Assembly: GCF_963169125.1 (NCBI RefSeq) | Contig: NC_084796.1 | Span: forward strand, 85,581,888-85,645,887 | DNA from: Humulus lupulus | Lineage: Eukaryota > Streptophyta > Magnoliopsida > Rosales > Cannabaceae | Length of the DNA: 64,000 nt | Direction: 5' to 3' | Shown: one piece after another, positions 44,601 through 54,458 of the stretch | Position numbering within the stretch: the first letter of the stretch is position 1 | How the letters are laid out: each line of letters opens with the position of its first letter | Translations under genes and position numbers: made by a program | Notes under the pieces: generated by a model | The model's input: the letters and a program-made list of their open reading frames with translations, nothing else | Told to the model about the DNA's origin: nothing | Databases searched by the model: none

Positions 44601-45930
44601 TTCTATGTTAAAGAGAAATATATGCTTCTCCATGTGTTGTACTATTTTTGTTGCATTAAATATGCCTTTTTATTTAAATGGTAATGTTAAAATATAGTTA
44701 ATTTGGCTCTTGGACTTGGACATTAGAACTCTAAAGTAGTTTTTAATTCTAAACTCTAAAACATTTATAAATATTTTAATCTAATAGGAAGAAGAACAAA
44801 TCTCTGGAAAGAAATTTTATATTATTATAACATCACTCACAAATATAAGTTTAGAATATTTATATTATCACATCCTACTTGTCAATTTTTAATTTAGTAT
44901 GTTTTATCAGCTTTAATTTTAAAGAAAAAAACACTCTCATTAATATTGATCATGTCAACAGATAGAATCACTTGCTAAACTTCACTCCAATAATATTTAA
45001 ACACTTTCAATACTTTAAAACTTATAATATTTCTATTTTTATATGTTCTTCCAATCTTTGGACCAAAACTGTATTAAAAAGCCAGACCAAACCAACTGCA
45101 GGAGCGGTTCGATCCCCTTTCCTTTTTGTTTTGCCAGTCTATGGTCTTCTTCCTTAAGGTGTTGTTGTACTGTTTTCTTCTCTATTTTTTATTCTAGATT
45201 CTGGTTTTTTGCTTTTTTCCCTAAAAAATCTCTCCTTTTGACCCTTCATTTTTTTTCTCCTCGGGTTAATAATATCTGGTTTTCTTCTAATATAAAGAGA
45301 TAAAGAGAGAGAGAGTGGAGTAGGAAAGGTGGTGTGTGTAACTGGAGCTTCAGGTTACATAGCTTCATGGCTGGTGAAGCTCGTATTACAACAAGGGTAC
45401 ACTGTGAAAGCATCTGTTCGTGACCCAAGTTAGTTTCTTATTATCTCTTATTTTAACTCATTTCATATCATCTAATTGTTACAAAAAAAACATGTCTCTA
45501 CACAAAATATTATGTGCTTTCAAATTCTGGGTGTTATCACTTAAATCTGATTTTGCATGCAAAGTCTATGCAATTTTTGAACTCCTTATATTATATCTTT
45601 TATTCACATTTTGTATCCAGAGTGGGCGTTGTATCAATGCCTTGTATTCGTTTTTTGTGTTGTTTTTAATGAAGAAGTTGCTTCTTTCGTCAATGGCTGC
45701 ATAAATAACAAGAAACCTTTCACAACTGCTATGCATATGCCATATCATTTGACTAGTGTGATATTAATAAAAATGACAAGAAAAACGAATCAAGCTAAAA
45801 TTCTAGTTTTAGACTCATCGTTTACGGGGGAATAAAAGAATATAGAGTATTTGAAATGTTTTTATTTTTTGCTAGACAACACACCATCCTGAATGACCCC
45901 TATTGCTACTTATCTAGAGTAGGGGATTTC
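41659..45930 (+). mobile_element. Insertion with CACTA (En/Spm) left terminus; right terminus not found
   Basis: Inside Tat-C, CACTACAAGAAAAAT (41659-41673) matches the plant CACTA terminal inverted repeat. It is followed by about 400 bp in which AACACTTTT or its complement recurs in both orientations, the usual subterminal repeats. I found no CTTGTAGTG right terminus before Tat-C coding resumes near 45931. About 75 bp of Tat-C is also missing there, so the right end was probably lost. No transposase coding was seen. The interior is AT-rich (42060-45300), with two short direct CTCAACTCTCCCTAGA repeats at 43698-43745, and contains a reductase exon fragment. It is a non-autonomous element or a composite. 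Confidence 0.65.
45311..45428 (+). pseudogene. Exon 1 fragment of a cinnamoyl-CoA / dihydroflavonol reductase-like gene
   Basis: The plus strand reads [37 protein letters not shown]. This is the N-terminal Rossmann fold of the plant CCR/DFR-like short-chain reductases: TGASGYIA is the NADP-binding glycine motif and VRDP follows strand 2. The exon stops at GACCCAA before GTTAGT (45429), the position where I recall the first intron in this family. No ATG precedes it; the codon in the expected start position is GAG. No later exon was found, so this is a captured fragment, not a gene. These enzymes act in lignin or flavonoid pathways in the cytosol. Confidence 0.82.
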
Positions 45931-46790
45931 GCCCCAAGACAGAAATGAGGCATGAAATATATCGCGGCTAGCTGCTAGATGTGTGATTATTGATGGAGTA
46001 ATGTACAGACGGGGATACTCAATGCCTCTACTTCAATGTGTTACTAGAACATAAGCTGAATTTTTCATTGTGGAAGTACATGAAGGGTTTTGTGGAAATC
46101 ATGCAATGGGCAGAGCTTAGCAAATAAAATATTAAGGCAAGGGTATTTGTGGCCTACAATGAATAAGATGCAGTGAAATACGTGAAGAAATGTGACAAGT
46201 GAGAAAGATTCTTTAAAATACCTTGTGCACCCCTTAACAAGTTTAAACAAATGCAAAGTCTATGGCCTTTTGTTGTGTGAGGGATAGATCTAATCGGACA
46301 GCTACCTATAAGAAAAGTAGTAGTCAAGGTTGTTGTAGTTGTAGTGGATTACTTTACTAAATTGATCGAAGCAGAACCCTCTCGACTATCACTTCACAGA
46401 AAATACTTGACTTTGTGGTAAAGAATATTATATGTAGATACAGACTACCAAAGAAGATCATGTCAGATAATGGTACCCAGTTTGACAGTGATCTGCACAG
46501 ACTTCTATACAAGATATGGCAGTTGCTCATCCTCAGTCAAATGGAAAAGTAGAGGTGGTTAACAAGACTTTGAAAGATACAATGAAGAAGCGACTCGAGC
46601 AAGCCAAAGGCAATTGGTTGGATATTTTGCTAGAAATACTATGGTCATATCGTACTACTACTCGCTCATCAACTTTTCATACACCATTTTCCTTGGCATA
46701 TGAATATGAAGCAATGATACCAGTCGAGTTAACCCCCCCCCCCCCCCCAATCACATCGACGAAGTACTTACAACCAAACCAAAATTCATT
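45931..46790 (+). pseudogene. Tat-C integrase
   Basis: Coding resumes at PQDRNEA, then RLAARCVIIDGVMYRRGYSM, VEVHEGFCGNHA (first half of the HHCC finger), QSLWPFVV and GIDLIGQLPI (first Asp). MSDNGTQFDSD gives the second Asp, and HPQSNGKVEVVNKTLKDT keeps the catalytic Glu. A decayed WSYRTTTRSSTFHTPFSLAYEYEAMIPVEL segment follows. Breaks include TGA in place of a CGA-type codon near 45950, the cysteine half of the finger near 46200, and frame changes at 46330 and 46500. The reading ends at a C16 tract (46733-46748). Confidence 0.82.
46733..46748 (+). repeat. C16 homopolymer
   Basis: Sixteen consecutive C bases after GTTAA, where Tat relatives have a few proline codons. Its true length may be affected by slippage or sequencing. 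Confidence 0.8.
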
Positions 46791-47885
46791 GTGAATATAA
46801 GAAGTTTCTTATGCAAGACCCTAAAGAAGACCTCACATAGTGAGAGCCTCGCATAGTGAGGGCGTCGTTGCACAAAGGAAATCACGCGAAGGAGGGCCTC
46901 CCATAGCGAGGCCCAATTGGGCTTGCTCCGGATGCGACGCTACTGCCCATGTGCCAAGACACTTCGCCCGTGCACGAGACCATGCAAGGGTCTAGTTGCC
47001 TTGATGTCGGGGGACGGAGGAGAGCCTCGCATAGTAAGGAAGGGCCTCACATAGTGAGGCCAGGCTGGGCTTGCTCTAGAAGCAGTGACGTTGCCCATGC
47101 GTGAGGCCATGTGCTGAGAACACTTCACCCATCCGCGAGACCATGCAAGGGCCTTGTTGCCCTAATGTTGGGGCACGGAGGAGAGCCTCGCATAGCGAGG
47201 CCTTCATTGCCTCATCACATACTATCCATGCCTTGTTGAAGCGGCCCTACTTATCCCCCTCGAGTAGGTGCCACTAGCAAGGCATATCCTCATTGCAGCT
47301 CCTAAACAAAATGTAATGTCTAAAGCCTCCTGAGTATATGAGGAGAACTAGTAAAGGTGTCCCACACTTAGCAAAATATGAGAAAGCTTGGAAAAAAAAA
47401 ATATATTTTTGAAATGTGAGAAGGACCATCAGGTACGAGGCCCGTGAATGAGTATAGGGTGTACGACCCTGAGGGAGGCAAAGTCATGATTCTGACATCC
47501 GTATCCAAAAAGTAGTGGTGGTACGAATTAGTACAAGAAGTGGTGGCATACCATTGACCATGTACCAACAATCGACACCACAACCCTCTGCTCCACCACG
47601 ACCTGTGCCACTACCCTAGCAGTGTACCAGTGTACTGTTTTGTCCCTAGGGACTACCATGTATCAAAGGCCATTAGTGCCCAACAATAAATAGACCTTCA
47701 CCCCTCAAACTAAGAGGCTGGAAAATTTTATTGTACATAGAAGCAATTAAGCAATACACAAAATATTTTCTCCATTGTTCTTCTACACTCTTCTTTTTCA
47801 AGCTTTTCATAAGTTCTATATACTTAGCTTTTATAAAACACTTTGAGTTTTCCGACCTTATATCATTGATGAGTTCTCACCGCCA
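46790..47885 (+). repeat. Tat-D 5' LTR (left boundary approximate)
   Basis: The right end ...CTCACCGCCA (47885) is followed by a primer-binding site and gag. The left end is uncertain, because Tat-C coding fades at 46780-46800. It has two tandem copies of a 150-160-bp unit (46892-47041 and 47042-47203), each holding GGGCTTGCTC and GAGACCATGCAAGGG. It also has six copies of the palindrome CCTCrCATAGtGAGG. A weak AATAAATAG box stands near 47685. The 3' LTR is not visible: the element is cut at 60907. Confidence 0.65.
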
Positions 47886-47891
47886 ATAGTT

Positions 47892-47909
47892 TGGCGCCAT
47901 CTGTGGGAA
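47892..47909 (+). other. Tat-D primer-binding site
   Basis: TGGCGCCATCTGTGGGAA follows the LTR by six bases. The first seven bases match the tRNA-Asp type primer site used by many gypsy elements; the rest fits it poorly. Confidence 0.65.
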
Positions 47910-47956
47910 GAACAAGTATCAAGTCGTTGTTCTTCCATCAATTTCGACAAAGAAAA

Positions 47957-49158
47957 ATGTCAAGGTGTTCAAGACGCCTACAAGAATCACAAGAGGTTGA
48001 GATCCAACTGGACAGAGACCAACTAAGAGCTTCAAGGAGAGACCCTCCACTGCCTAAGAATGGGGGTCCACCGGAGGAATGTCTAGCCCCTGACGAGGAA
48101 AGGGAGGCATCATCCCTGGCTGTCCAACCCAATGGAGATCCTCTAGTACCCTCAGCTACCCCCGTAGGTGGCTTGGGTACGCAGCCTCCTCGTCGACCAC
48201 CAACTGCACCGGGATCCAAGTCCCTCTACATGTAGGCCCAACAAGAGTCCCCGGATACACTCAGTGAGCTCTAGCTCCCGAACCCACTTGTATGAGGATG
48301 AGATACGAGAGTTGCACAAGAAGAGTCAAAGGCTGGAAACCACGCTAGAAAACATGTAAGTGGTATTGAACAACCTGCTGCAAGAGAAGTCAAGCATGCC
48401 CCTTCCCAAGCATAGAGAGAATGAGTGTGGGAGAGGTGAGACCACCATCCCCATGGACGACGGGAGGACCCTACTTTCCACTAGCAACACTCCCCGGACA
48501 AAGAACCATGAAGCACCTGGACCAGCGAGGTTCCCCAAGAGCAAAAACAGAGGGACGATGCTGGTCATAGAAACAAAGTTGAAGTCACCTCTAAGGAAAT
48601 GCCCCTGACCTAAGAGAAAGCTCAATAGAAGAAGGTCCGACGTAAGGACAACACTCCCTATGGCTCCTCCGAAGGACATGGGGAAAGGGAAGGCCAACCC
48701 TTCTGACTTAAGGAACTCCTTGAATAGAAGGAGACAAGAGTTGGACACCAATATGAGAAGCCTTCAAAGAAAAATAGTTACAGTGTCTGGGGGCACATTT
48801 TTAATGATGAGTTTGACTACGAGTCACATTTTACGAGAGAGATTCAAGTTGAACAACTCCCAGCCAACTTCAAAGAGTCTCATATGAGGGCACTGCGAAC
48901 CCTAAATACCACCTTGATGCCTTCAATGATTTAATGAAACTGAGAGGGGTCAATAGTAGAGCAAGGTGTCATTGTTTTGTTGTCACGCTAAACAGAGCTA
49001 GATACAAGTGGTTCAGGAGGCTAAGGCTAGGAACCATCAAGTTATGGCAAAAAAATTCTCACGAATTTCTTCAACAACACGATGCAGTGCACTATTATGC
49101 CATGTTGAGTACCAACTTCAATAACATAAAGCAAGGTGAAGGCGAAAGCCTGAATAGC
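47957..49158 (+). pseudogene. Tat-D gag, N-terminal part
   Basis: The reading starts MSRCSRRLQESQEVEIQLDR (47957) and stays open for about 90 codons in a Pro/Arg-rich leader, then a stop at 48233. A helical segment (DEIRELHKKSQRLETTLENM) is at 48300-48359. The gag domain is at 48934-49158 in pieces: LNRARYKWFRRLRLGTIKLW, HEFLQQHDAVHYYAML, NNIKQGEGESLNS, where relatives read QGE(S/H)ESL. At 49159 it is cut by a solo LTR and continues at 50824. Confidence 0.72.
49154..49158. repeat. Left target-site duplication (ATAGC) of solo LTR
   Basis: ATAGC occurs here and at 50824-50828, flanking the LTR 49159-50823 exactly. Confidence 0.92.
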
Positions 49159-50823
49159 TGTTGATGGTGAAATCTCGTCAACGAAATTAGGTCGGAAAAC
49201 TTAAACGTAAATGCGGCGAAGTTTAGATAAGAACTTAGAATTAACTTATGAAAGGATAAACACAGATGAACAATGGAGTGAAAAATGTATATTGCTTAAT
49301 AGCCTCTGCATACAATGAATTTTCCAACCCCTTCTCTATGGAAGTGGGGTTCATTTTATAGTAGGCTCTAATGGCCCTGGGTACATGGTGGTCCAGGGGA
49401 CCAGATGGTACACGAGTACACTAACAGGAGAGTGGTTCCAGGGGTAGTGGTGTCGACTCTGGTACAAGGTCAGAGATCATGGGAGCACCTCACCTTCTGT
49501 ACCTGGTCATGCCTCCACTACCTGCCTAGTACGGGTGTCAGAGGAGTGGCTGGTGAGGACAACAGATGGTACTTTGTTTGTACCTCCACTACTTATCTGA
49601 CGTGGGTACTATGTCTGTACTCTAACTCCTTTCAGTTCGTCATTGGCTCCGTACCTCATGAGATCAATGCCATGTGACCCTCATTTGCAAGGCATAGATG
49701 CGAGGCGGTAATGACCCATCCACTGGCCGTGCCTTACAAGGCTCCTAGTGGCGAGGTGCCTAGCTATACTTTTCTTCTTGCGGCATGGATCTAGACTAGT
49801 GACGCGATGGTACAACGGACTCCCGAGAAGATGGTGGCCCACGGGCCTCGCGGGGGTGCGTGCGCATGAGCGCCTTGCTGGGGGTGCGCGCTTGACGGCC
49901 TTGCTGGGGGCGCGAGCGCATGAGGGCCTCTCTGGGGGCGTGTCCCTGATGGCCTCGCTGGGGGCATGTGCCTGATGGCCTCGCTAGGAGGCTTGTGTGC
50001 CTGATGGCCTCGCTGGGGGCGTGTGCCTGATGGCCTCACTGGGGGCGTGTGCCTGATGGCCTCGCTAGGAGGCGTGCGTGCCTGATGGCCTCGCTGGGGG
50101 CGTGTGCCTGATGGCCTCGCTAGGAGGCGTGCGCCTGATGGCCTTACTGGGGGCGTGTGCCTGATGGCCTCGCTAGGAGGTGTGCGTGCCTGATGGCCTC
50201 GCTAGGAGGTGTGCGTGCCTGATGGCCTCGCTGGGGGCGTGTGCCTGATGGCCTCACTGGGGGCGTGTGCCTGATGGCCTCGCTAGGAGGCGTGTGTGCC
50301 TGATGGCCTCACTGGGGGCGTGTGCCTGATGGCCTCGCTAGGAGGTGTGCGTGCCTGATGGCCTCGCTAGGAGGCGTGCGTGCCTGATGGCCTCACTGGG
50401 GGCGTGTGCCTGATGGCCCGAGGACCCAATGAGAGTGTAGGCGTATGGGGGTCTAAGTGCGTTCTTTGGGTCTTTTATAAGCGTGGAATATTGAGCATCC
50501 ATAGGTGTATGTCCCGGGCGTCTTTGGCAGCATTCACGCGTATGAGTGCATCTTGACCCATGAGCATGTCAGCCTTGCGCGGGCACGTCGGACCTCACTA
50601 TGTGAGGGCCTTGTGCACCTATCCTCTCGCAGTATTCATTGTGGCCCCTTAGCTTAGCAGGGCCAAACCTTGTGGCTCATAATGTGTTGTTTCTCATGAG
50701 ATGATCTCCTGTATTCAACAAGGCCTACAGGCTCGAGCCCAATAGCATGAATAAGCGACCCTTATCCCTATGTTCCAACCAGGGACTAAAGAGTTTCTTT
50801 TTGGTGGATTTTTGGCATCCACA
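49159..50823. mobile_element. Solo LTR with internal GC-rich minisatellite
   Basis: It is 1665 bp, from TGTTGATGGTG to GGCATCCACA, flanked by perfect ATAGC duplications and breaking gag in mid-domain. It has no gag or pol, so it is a solo LTR. The element family is not identified. Short-word similarity to the Tat-D LTR (CCTCACtatGTGAGG palindrome at 50593-50607) suggests a Tat-type LTR. The middle is a tandem array (49845-50420). Orientation was not settled. Confidence 0.88.
49845..50420 (+). repeat. Minisatellite: about 21 units of 26 or 29-30 bp
   Basis: Two unit types are interspersed. One is GCCTGATGGCCTCrCTGGGG plus GCGTGT (26 bp); the other carries CTAGGAGG and GTGCGT (29-30 bp). The first four units are degenerate. 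The array is very GC-rich in an AT-rich neighbourhood. Open frames across it are products of the repeat. Confidence 0.92.
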
Positions 50824-50828
50824 ATAGC
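50824..50828. repeat. Right target-site duplication (ATAGC)
   Basis: It is identical to 49154-49158. Confidence 0.92.
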
Positions 50829-51650
50829 TATATCCACAGGTTCAACATGGAAGTGGCTAAGATAGGAAGCCTGACTCGAGGAGAACTCAAGATGACAATC
50901 ACGGCCAGAATGCACCCAGACAGACTCAAGGATAACTCAAGATGGCAATCACGGCCAGAGTGCACCCAGGCAGTAAGCTATGGAATAATATGTTCAAAAG
51001 AGAGGTCACCGACTTAGAAGACATCTATGAAAGAGTAAAAAAGTAAATTCGCGTTGAAGATAGCCATGAGAACCTTAAGGCGGGAAAAAGTGAGCCCATA
51101 TCCAAGCCCTCGACCCATGAGGGCTTGAATGGTGCAAGGAAGAGGAGAGTGTATGAAGGGCTGAGAGATGACCAACAGAGAAAACACAACTGCGGAGGTG
51201 AATCCAAGAAAACGCCATACACCTACTATACAGACCTGACAGATACTAGGCAACATATCTTCCTCACAAATGAAAATCAGGTCCTCTTCGAGAGACCCTT
51301 GAAGATGAAAAGAGACCGATCTAAAATGGATCCCAGTAAGTATTTCCAATACCACAAGGATATTGGACATACCACAGCAAAGTTTACCCATTTGAAAGTG
51401 GAAATCAAAGAACTCATCTGCATGGGGGCACCAAGGGAGGTATATCAGATGGGAGAACCCAAGACCAGAAGATGGGTCGGCCTCACCGCAAGCCCGAGAA
51501 TGAGTCATGGAAGTGTAGGGAAAAGTAAGAACAGTCTTTGGAGGCCCAGGATTCATAGGAGAGTTGAGGTAGAGGAGAGATAAGTACGCCAGGGAAACTA
51601 GACATAGTCCACCCCCGTGTACCTTGAGCCTGGAGCAGGGACTCCCAAAG
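50829..51650 (+). pseudogene. Tat-D gag, C-terminal part
   Basis: It resumes the gag domain (HRFNMEVAKIGSLTR-type reading) but soon meets a 50-bp tandem duplication (50873-50922 and 50923-50972) that shifts the frame. 51125-51583 is open: a basic linker, then RSKMDPSKYFQYHKDIGHTT and a following LKVEIKELI. Relatives have a cysteine at the F of YFQYH and another at the F of KFTHL. Both metal-binding cysteines are lost while H and GH remain. Confidence 0.75.
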
Positions 51651-51699
51651 ATTTTTTAGGGGGAGAATGATTTGATAACCTTCATAGAAGAAGATGCTT

Positions 51700-52104
51700 G
51701 AGTGGTGCATTTCCCCCACAATGACCCCCAACTGACCAATATGAGAGTGAATCAAGTCCTCGTGGACAATGGTAATAGATATCTTATATTGCCCCACATT
51801 GGATAAGATGGGCTTGGGCGTCAGGAACTTGAAACCCTATCATACCTCCTTATACAGATTCACTGGGGACTCGATACAACCCTTAGGAACAATCAAGTTA
51901 GCCCTCACCATGGGGGAACAACCCAAACAAACCACTATCATGGAAAACTTTTTTGTAGTAGATTGCGCCTCGACTTTCAATGTAGTATTAGGGAGACCTT
52001 CCCTAAGAGAATTGAAAGTGATAACCTCGATATACCACCTGTCTATTAAATTCTCGAATGTTGGGGGAGTAGCAAGCATGAAAGGGGAACAAAAGGAATC
52101 TTGA
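51700..52104 (+). pseudogene. Tat-D aspartic protease
   Basis: The plus strand reads VHFPHNDPQLTNMRVNQVLV, then DNGNRYLILPHIG with DNG at the active site and S changed to N after it, then a stop. Another frame continues GLGVRNLKPYHTSLYRFTGD, PLGTIKLALTMGEQ, FFVVDCASTFNVVLGRPSL and HLSIKFSN, the C-terminal half of the protease. The two halves are therefore in different frames and no product is possible. Confidence 0.8.
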
Positions 52105-52259
52105 GAGTGTTATAATACCTCTCTTCGCATAGCTACGAAGCCATGAGAACTCATGGCGATGGTTATACATGGAGGCGCAAACCCACATGAACTAGACCCT
52201 CTAGTAATGAAAGAGCCTAGGGCTGAACTTGTGGAGGAGTTGGAAGAGAATGTTGTGAT

Positions 52260-53640
52260 GGAAAAACCATTAAGAAAGTTGAAGGTTGGAAGAAGCCTTT
52301 GAGAAGACATAAAAGATAAGCTAGTGAAGTTTCTGAAGGATAACCTCGACGTATTCGCTTGGAGTCAGGAAGATATGGTAGGGATAGACCCTTCTATAGC
52401 GTGTCATCACTTAAACATCATCCCCAAGGCAAGGCCTGTGAGGTAGAAGAGGCGAGCGCTTGATCTAGAAAGATATGCATCACTGAAAGAGGAAGTTGAC
52501 AAATTGAAAACAAATGGATTCATTCGCGAACCGTTCTACCTGGTATGGGTATCAAACCCTGTGCTAGTTCCAAAGCCAAATGGGAAATGGAGGACTTTCG
52601 TGGACTTCACTAACCTCAATAAGGCCTATCCCAAGGATATATTCCCACTTCCAAGGATATATCAATTGGTAGACGCCACATCCAGGCATGAGTTACTTAG
52701 CTTCATGGATGCTTATTCTAGGTACAACCAGATACCTATGAACCAAACTGATGAGGAGCATACTTCATTCATAATAGATAAAGGGCTCTATTGCTACAGA
52801 GTGATGCCCTTTGGGCTGAAGAATGCAGGCGCCACCTACCAGAGGTTGGTGAATAGGATGTTTGCTAATCAAATAGGAAGGAATGTGGAAGCATATGTAG
52901 ATGATAGGCTGAGGAACTCACTTGGGACCTTGGTGAGATTCTCGACACACTTCGAAGGTACATGCTGAAGTTAAACCCACTCAAGTGCACCATCAAGGTC
53001 TCGTTAGGAATTTTTTTGGGTTTCATGGTTAACTCCAAAGGCATTGCGGCCATTCCTGAAAAAACTAAAGCCCTAGTAGAGATGTGTCCACCCAAGAACA
53101 AGAATGAGGTGTAATGTCTAACGGGAAGAGTAGTAGCGCTCAACAGGTTCATTTCGAGGTCCACGAACAAGTGCCTCCCTTCTTCAACATCCTAATAGGG
53201 AGCAAAAAGTTCACTTGGGATAAAGACTGGGTGGAGTCCTTTGCTAAGTTGAAGGAGCACCTCGGGAAACCGCCCCTGTTGGCTAAACCCGAAAAGGGCG
53301 AGAGGCTATACCTATATTTAGCTGTTTTTGAGCATGCCATAAGTGTTGCCTTACTCAAAGGAGAGAAAAAGCACCAATAGCCCGTATACTACATCAGCAA
53401 ACGCTTAGTAGACACGAAAACTTGATACCCAGAGATAGATAAGTTGGTGTATGCCTTAGTGATAGCATCGAGAAAATTGAGGCCCTACTTCCACGCCCAT
53501 GCCATTGAGGTACTCACCAACAACCCCTTGAGGCAAGTCTTGCACAAACCTGAAACCTCAGGGAGGTTACTGAAGTGGTCGATTGAGTTAAGTCAATTTA
53601 ACATCACCTATACCCCAAGAGTTTCCATCAATGGGCCTCG
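52260..53640 (+). pseudogene. Tat-D reverse transcriptase and gypsy RNase H
   Basis: 52300-52503 has KDNLDVFAWSQEDMVGIDPS. 52504-52968 is open with TNGFIREPFYLVWVSNPVLV, NGKWRTFVDFTNLNKAYPKD, FPLPRIYQLVDATSRHELLS, VMPFGLKNAGATYQRLVN and AYVDDRLRNS, where relatives read YVDDMLVKS, so YVDD itself is intact. A frame break follows, then KLNPLKCTIKV and FLGFMVNSKGI. 53114-53380 holds TWDKDWVESFAKLKEHL and YLYLAVFEHAISVALLKGE, the start of RNase H. 53444-53640 gives KLVYALVIASRKLRPYFHAH and LSQFNITYTPR. Each break is a single stop or shift. Confidence 0.88.
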
Positions 53641-54090
53641 CATACATCATAGTCGAGTTTACTTATCATCCCAGTGAGGAGAAAGAGATGGAAGAAAATG
53701 AACCAGTATACAAGGAAGAAGAAAGAAAGCTTGAGGAGTGGAGTCTCCATGTGGATGGAGCATCCAACGAAGGAGGAGCTGAGGCCAGTATAGTGATGAC
53801 CAGGCCTTGGTGACACAAGATGTATTGTGTGATAAGGTTTGGGTTCGAGGATTCAAACAACGACTCAGAGTATGAGGCATTTCTGGCTGGCTTACTGGCC
53901 AAAGAACTGAAGGTAACACATTTGCACATTTTTAGCAACTCTCAGCTGATGGTGTTTCAGGTGAATGGTGTGTATCAGGCGAGGGCCCCAAGATGGTTGC
54001 ATACCTAGCGAGGGTAAAAGGTTATTTGGACTATCTGGAGGGGTATAACATAGAGAAAATCTCGAGGGAGAAGAACACCAATACTGGCCA
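53641..54090 (+). pseudogene. Tat-D archaeal-type RNase H
   Basis: The plus strand reads EEWSLHVDGASNEGGAEASI (catalytic Asp in VDG), then a stop at RPW. YCVIRFGFEDSNNDSEYEAF, LAGLLAKELKVTHLHIFSNS (the Asp of YSDS reads Asn) and QLMVFQVNGVYQARAP follow, then the linker with RVKGYLDYLEGYNIEKI. Presence of this second RNase H marks the Tat lineage. Confidence 0.82.
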
Positions 54091-54099
54091 AGGATGGAG

Positions 54100-54419
54100 A
54101 AACACTCGAGTCTGTCCTTGTGGAATACTTATCCAAGCCGAGTATACTGAAGGAGAAGTTCTCATGGTAGACGCCTTCGAAGAGTCATGGGTCGACCCAA
54201 TTGTGAGATACATGAGGTACGAAACTTTGCCAACAGACAAAAATATGCTTGGATACTAGCATACAAAGTTGCTCGTTACACCCTGGTACATGGAGTCTTG
54301 TACAAAAGGGGCTTCTCTGTCCATCTTCTGTGATGCATTGTTGAGGAGGAATCCATGAAGGTCCTCTATAAGATACACAAAGACGAGTGTGGGAACCACA
54401 CAGGTGGGCAGTCGACAAC
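54100..54419 (+). pseudogene. Tat-D integrase, N-terminal linker and half of the zinc finger
   Basis: 54100-54259 gives VDAFEESWVDPIVRYMRYET, LPTDKN, the linker before integrase. A later frame has IHKDECGNHTGGQST, the two histidines of the HHCC finger. The reading stops at 54420, where the inverted Tekay LTR starts. Confidence 0.75.
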
Positions 54420-54453
54420 TGTAATGCCCCGACTATTTCTAAGACCTCGGACC

Positions 54454-54458
54454 ATTAA
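54454..54458. repeat. Left target-site duplication (ATTAA) of 3.25-kb LTR
   Basis: ATTAA is repeated exactly at 57708-57712. Confidence 0.9.

Noticed and set aside
45100..45115. B-box-like GGTTCGATCCC suggesting a tRNA or SINE
   Set aside because: No A box, no cloverleaf and no poly-A tail with duplication were found nearby.
47357..47480. Region after the A-run at 47392 as a possible retrogene poly-A
   Set aside because: No gene sequence precedes it and no duplication flanks it; it lies within the Tat-D LTR.
49791..50039. Minus-strand Pro/Arg-rich frame over the minisatellite
   Set aside because: It arises only from the repeat units, whose two lengths are not both multiples of three.
51014..51556. 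Minus-strand 180-codon open frame
   Set aside because: It lies opposite Tat-D gag (PSKYFQYHKDIGH reads on the plus strand). No independent similarity was seen.
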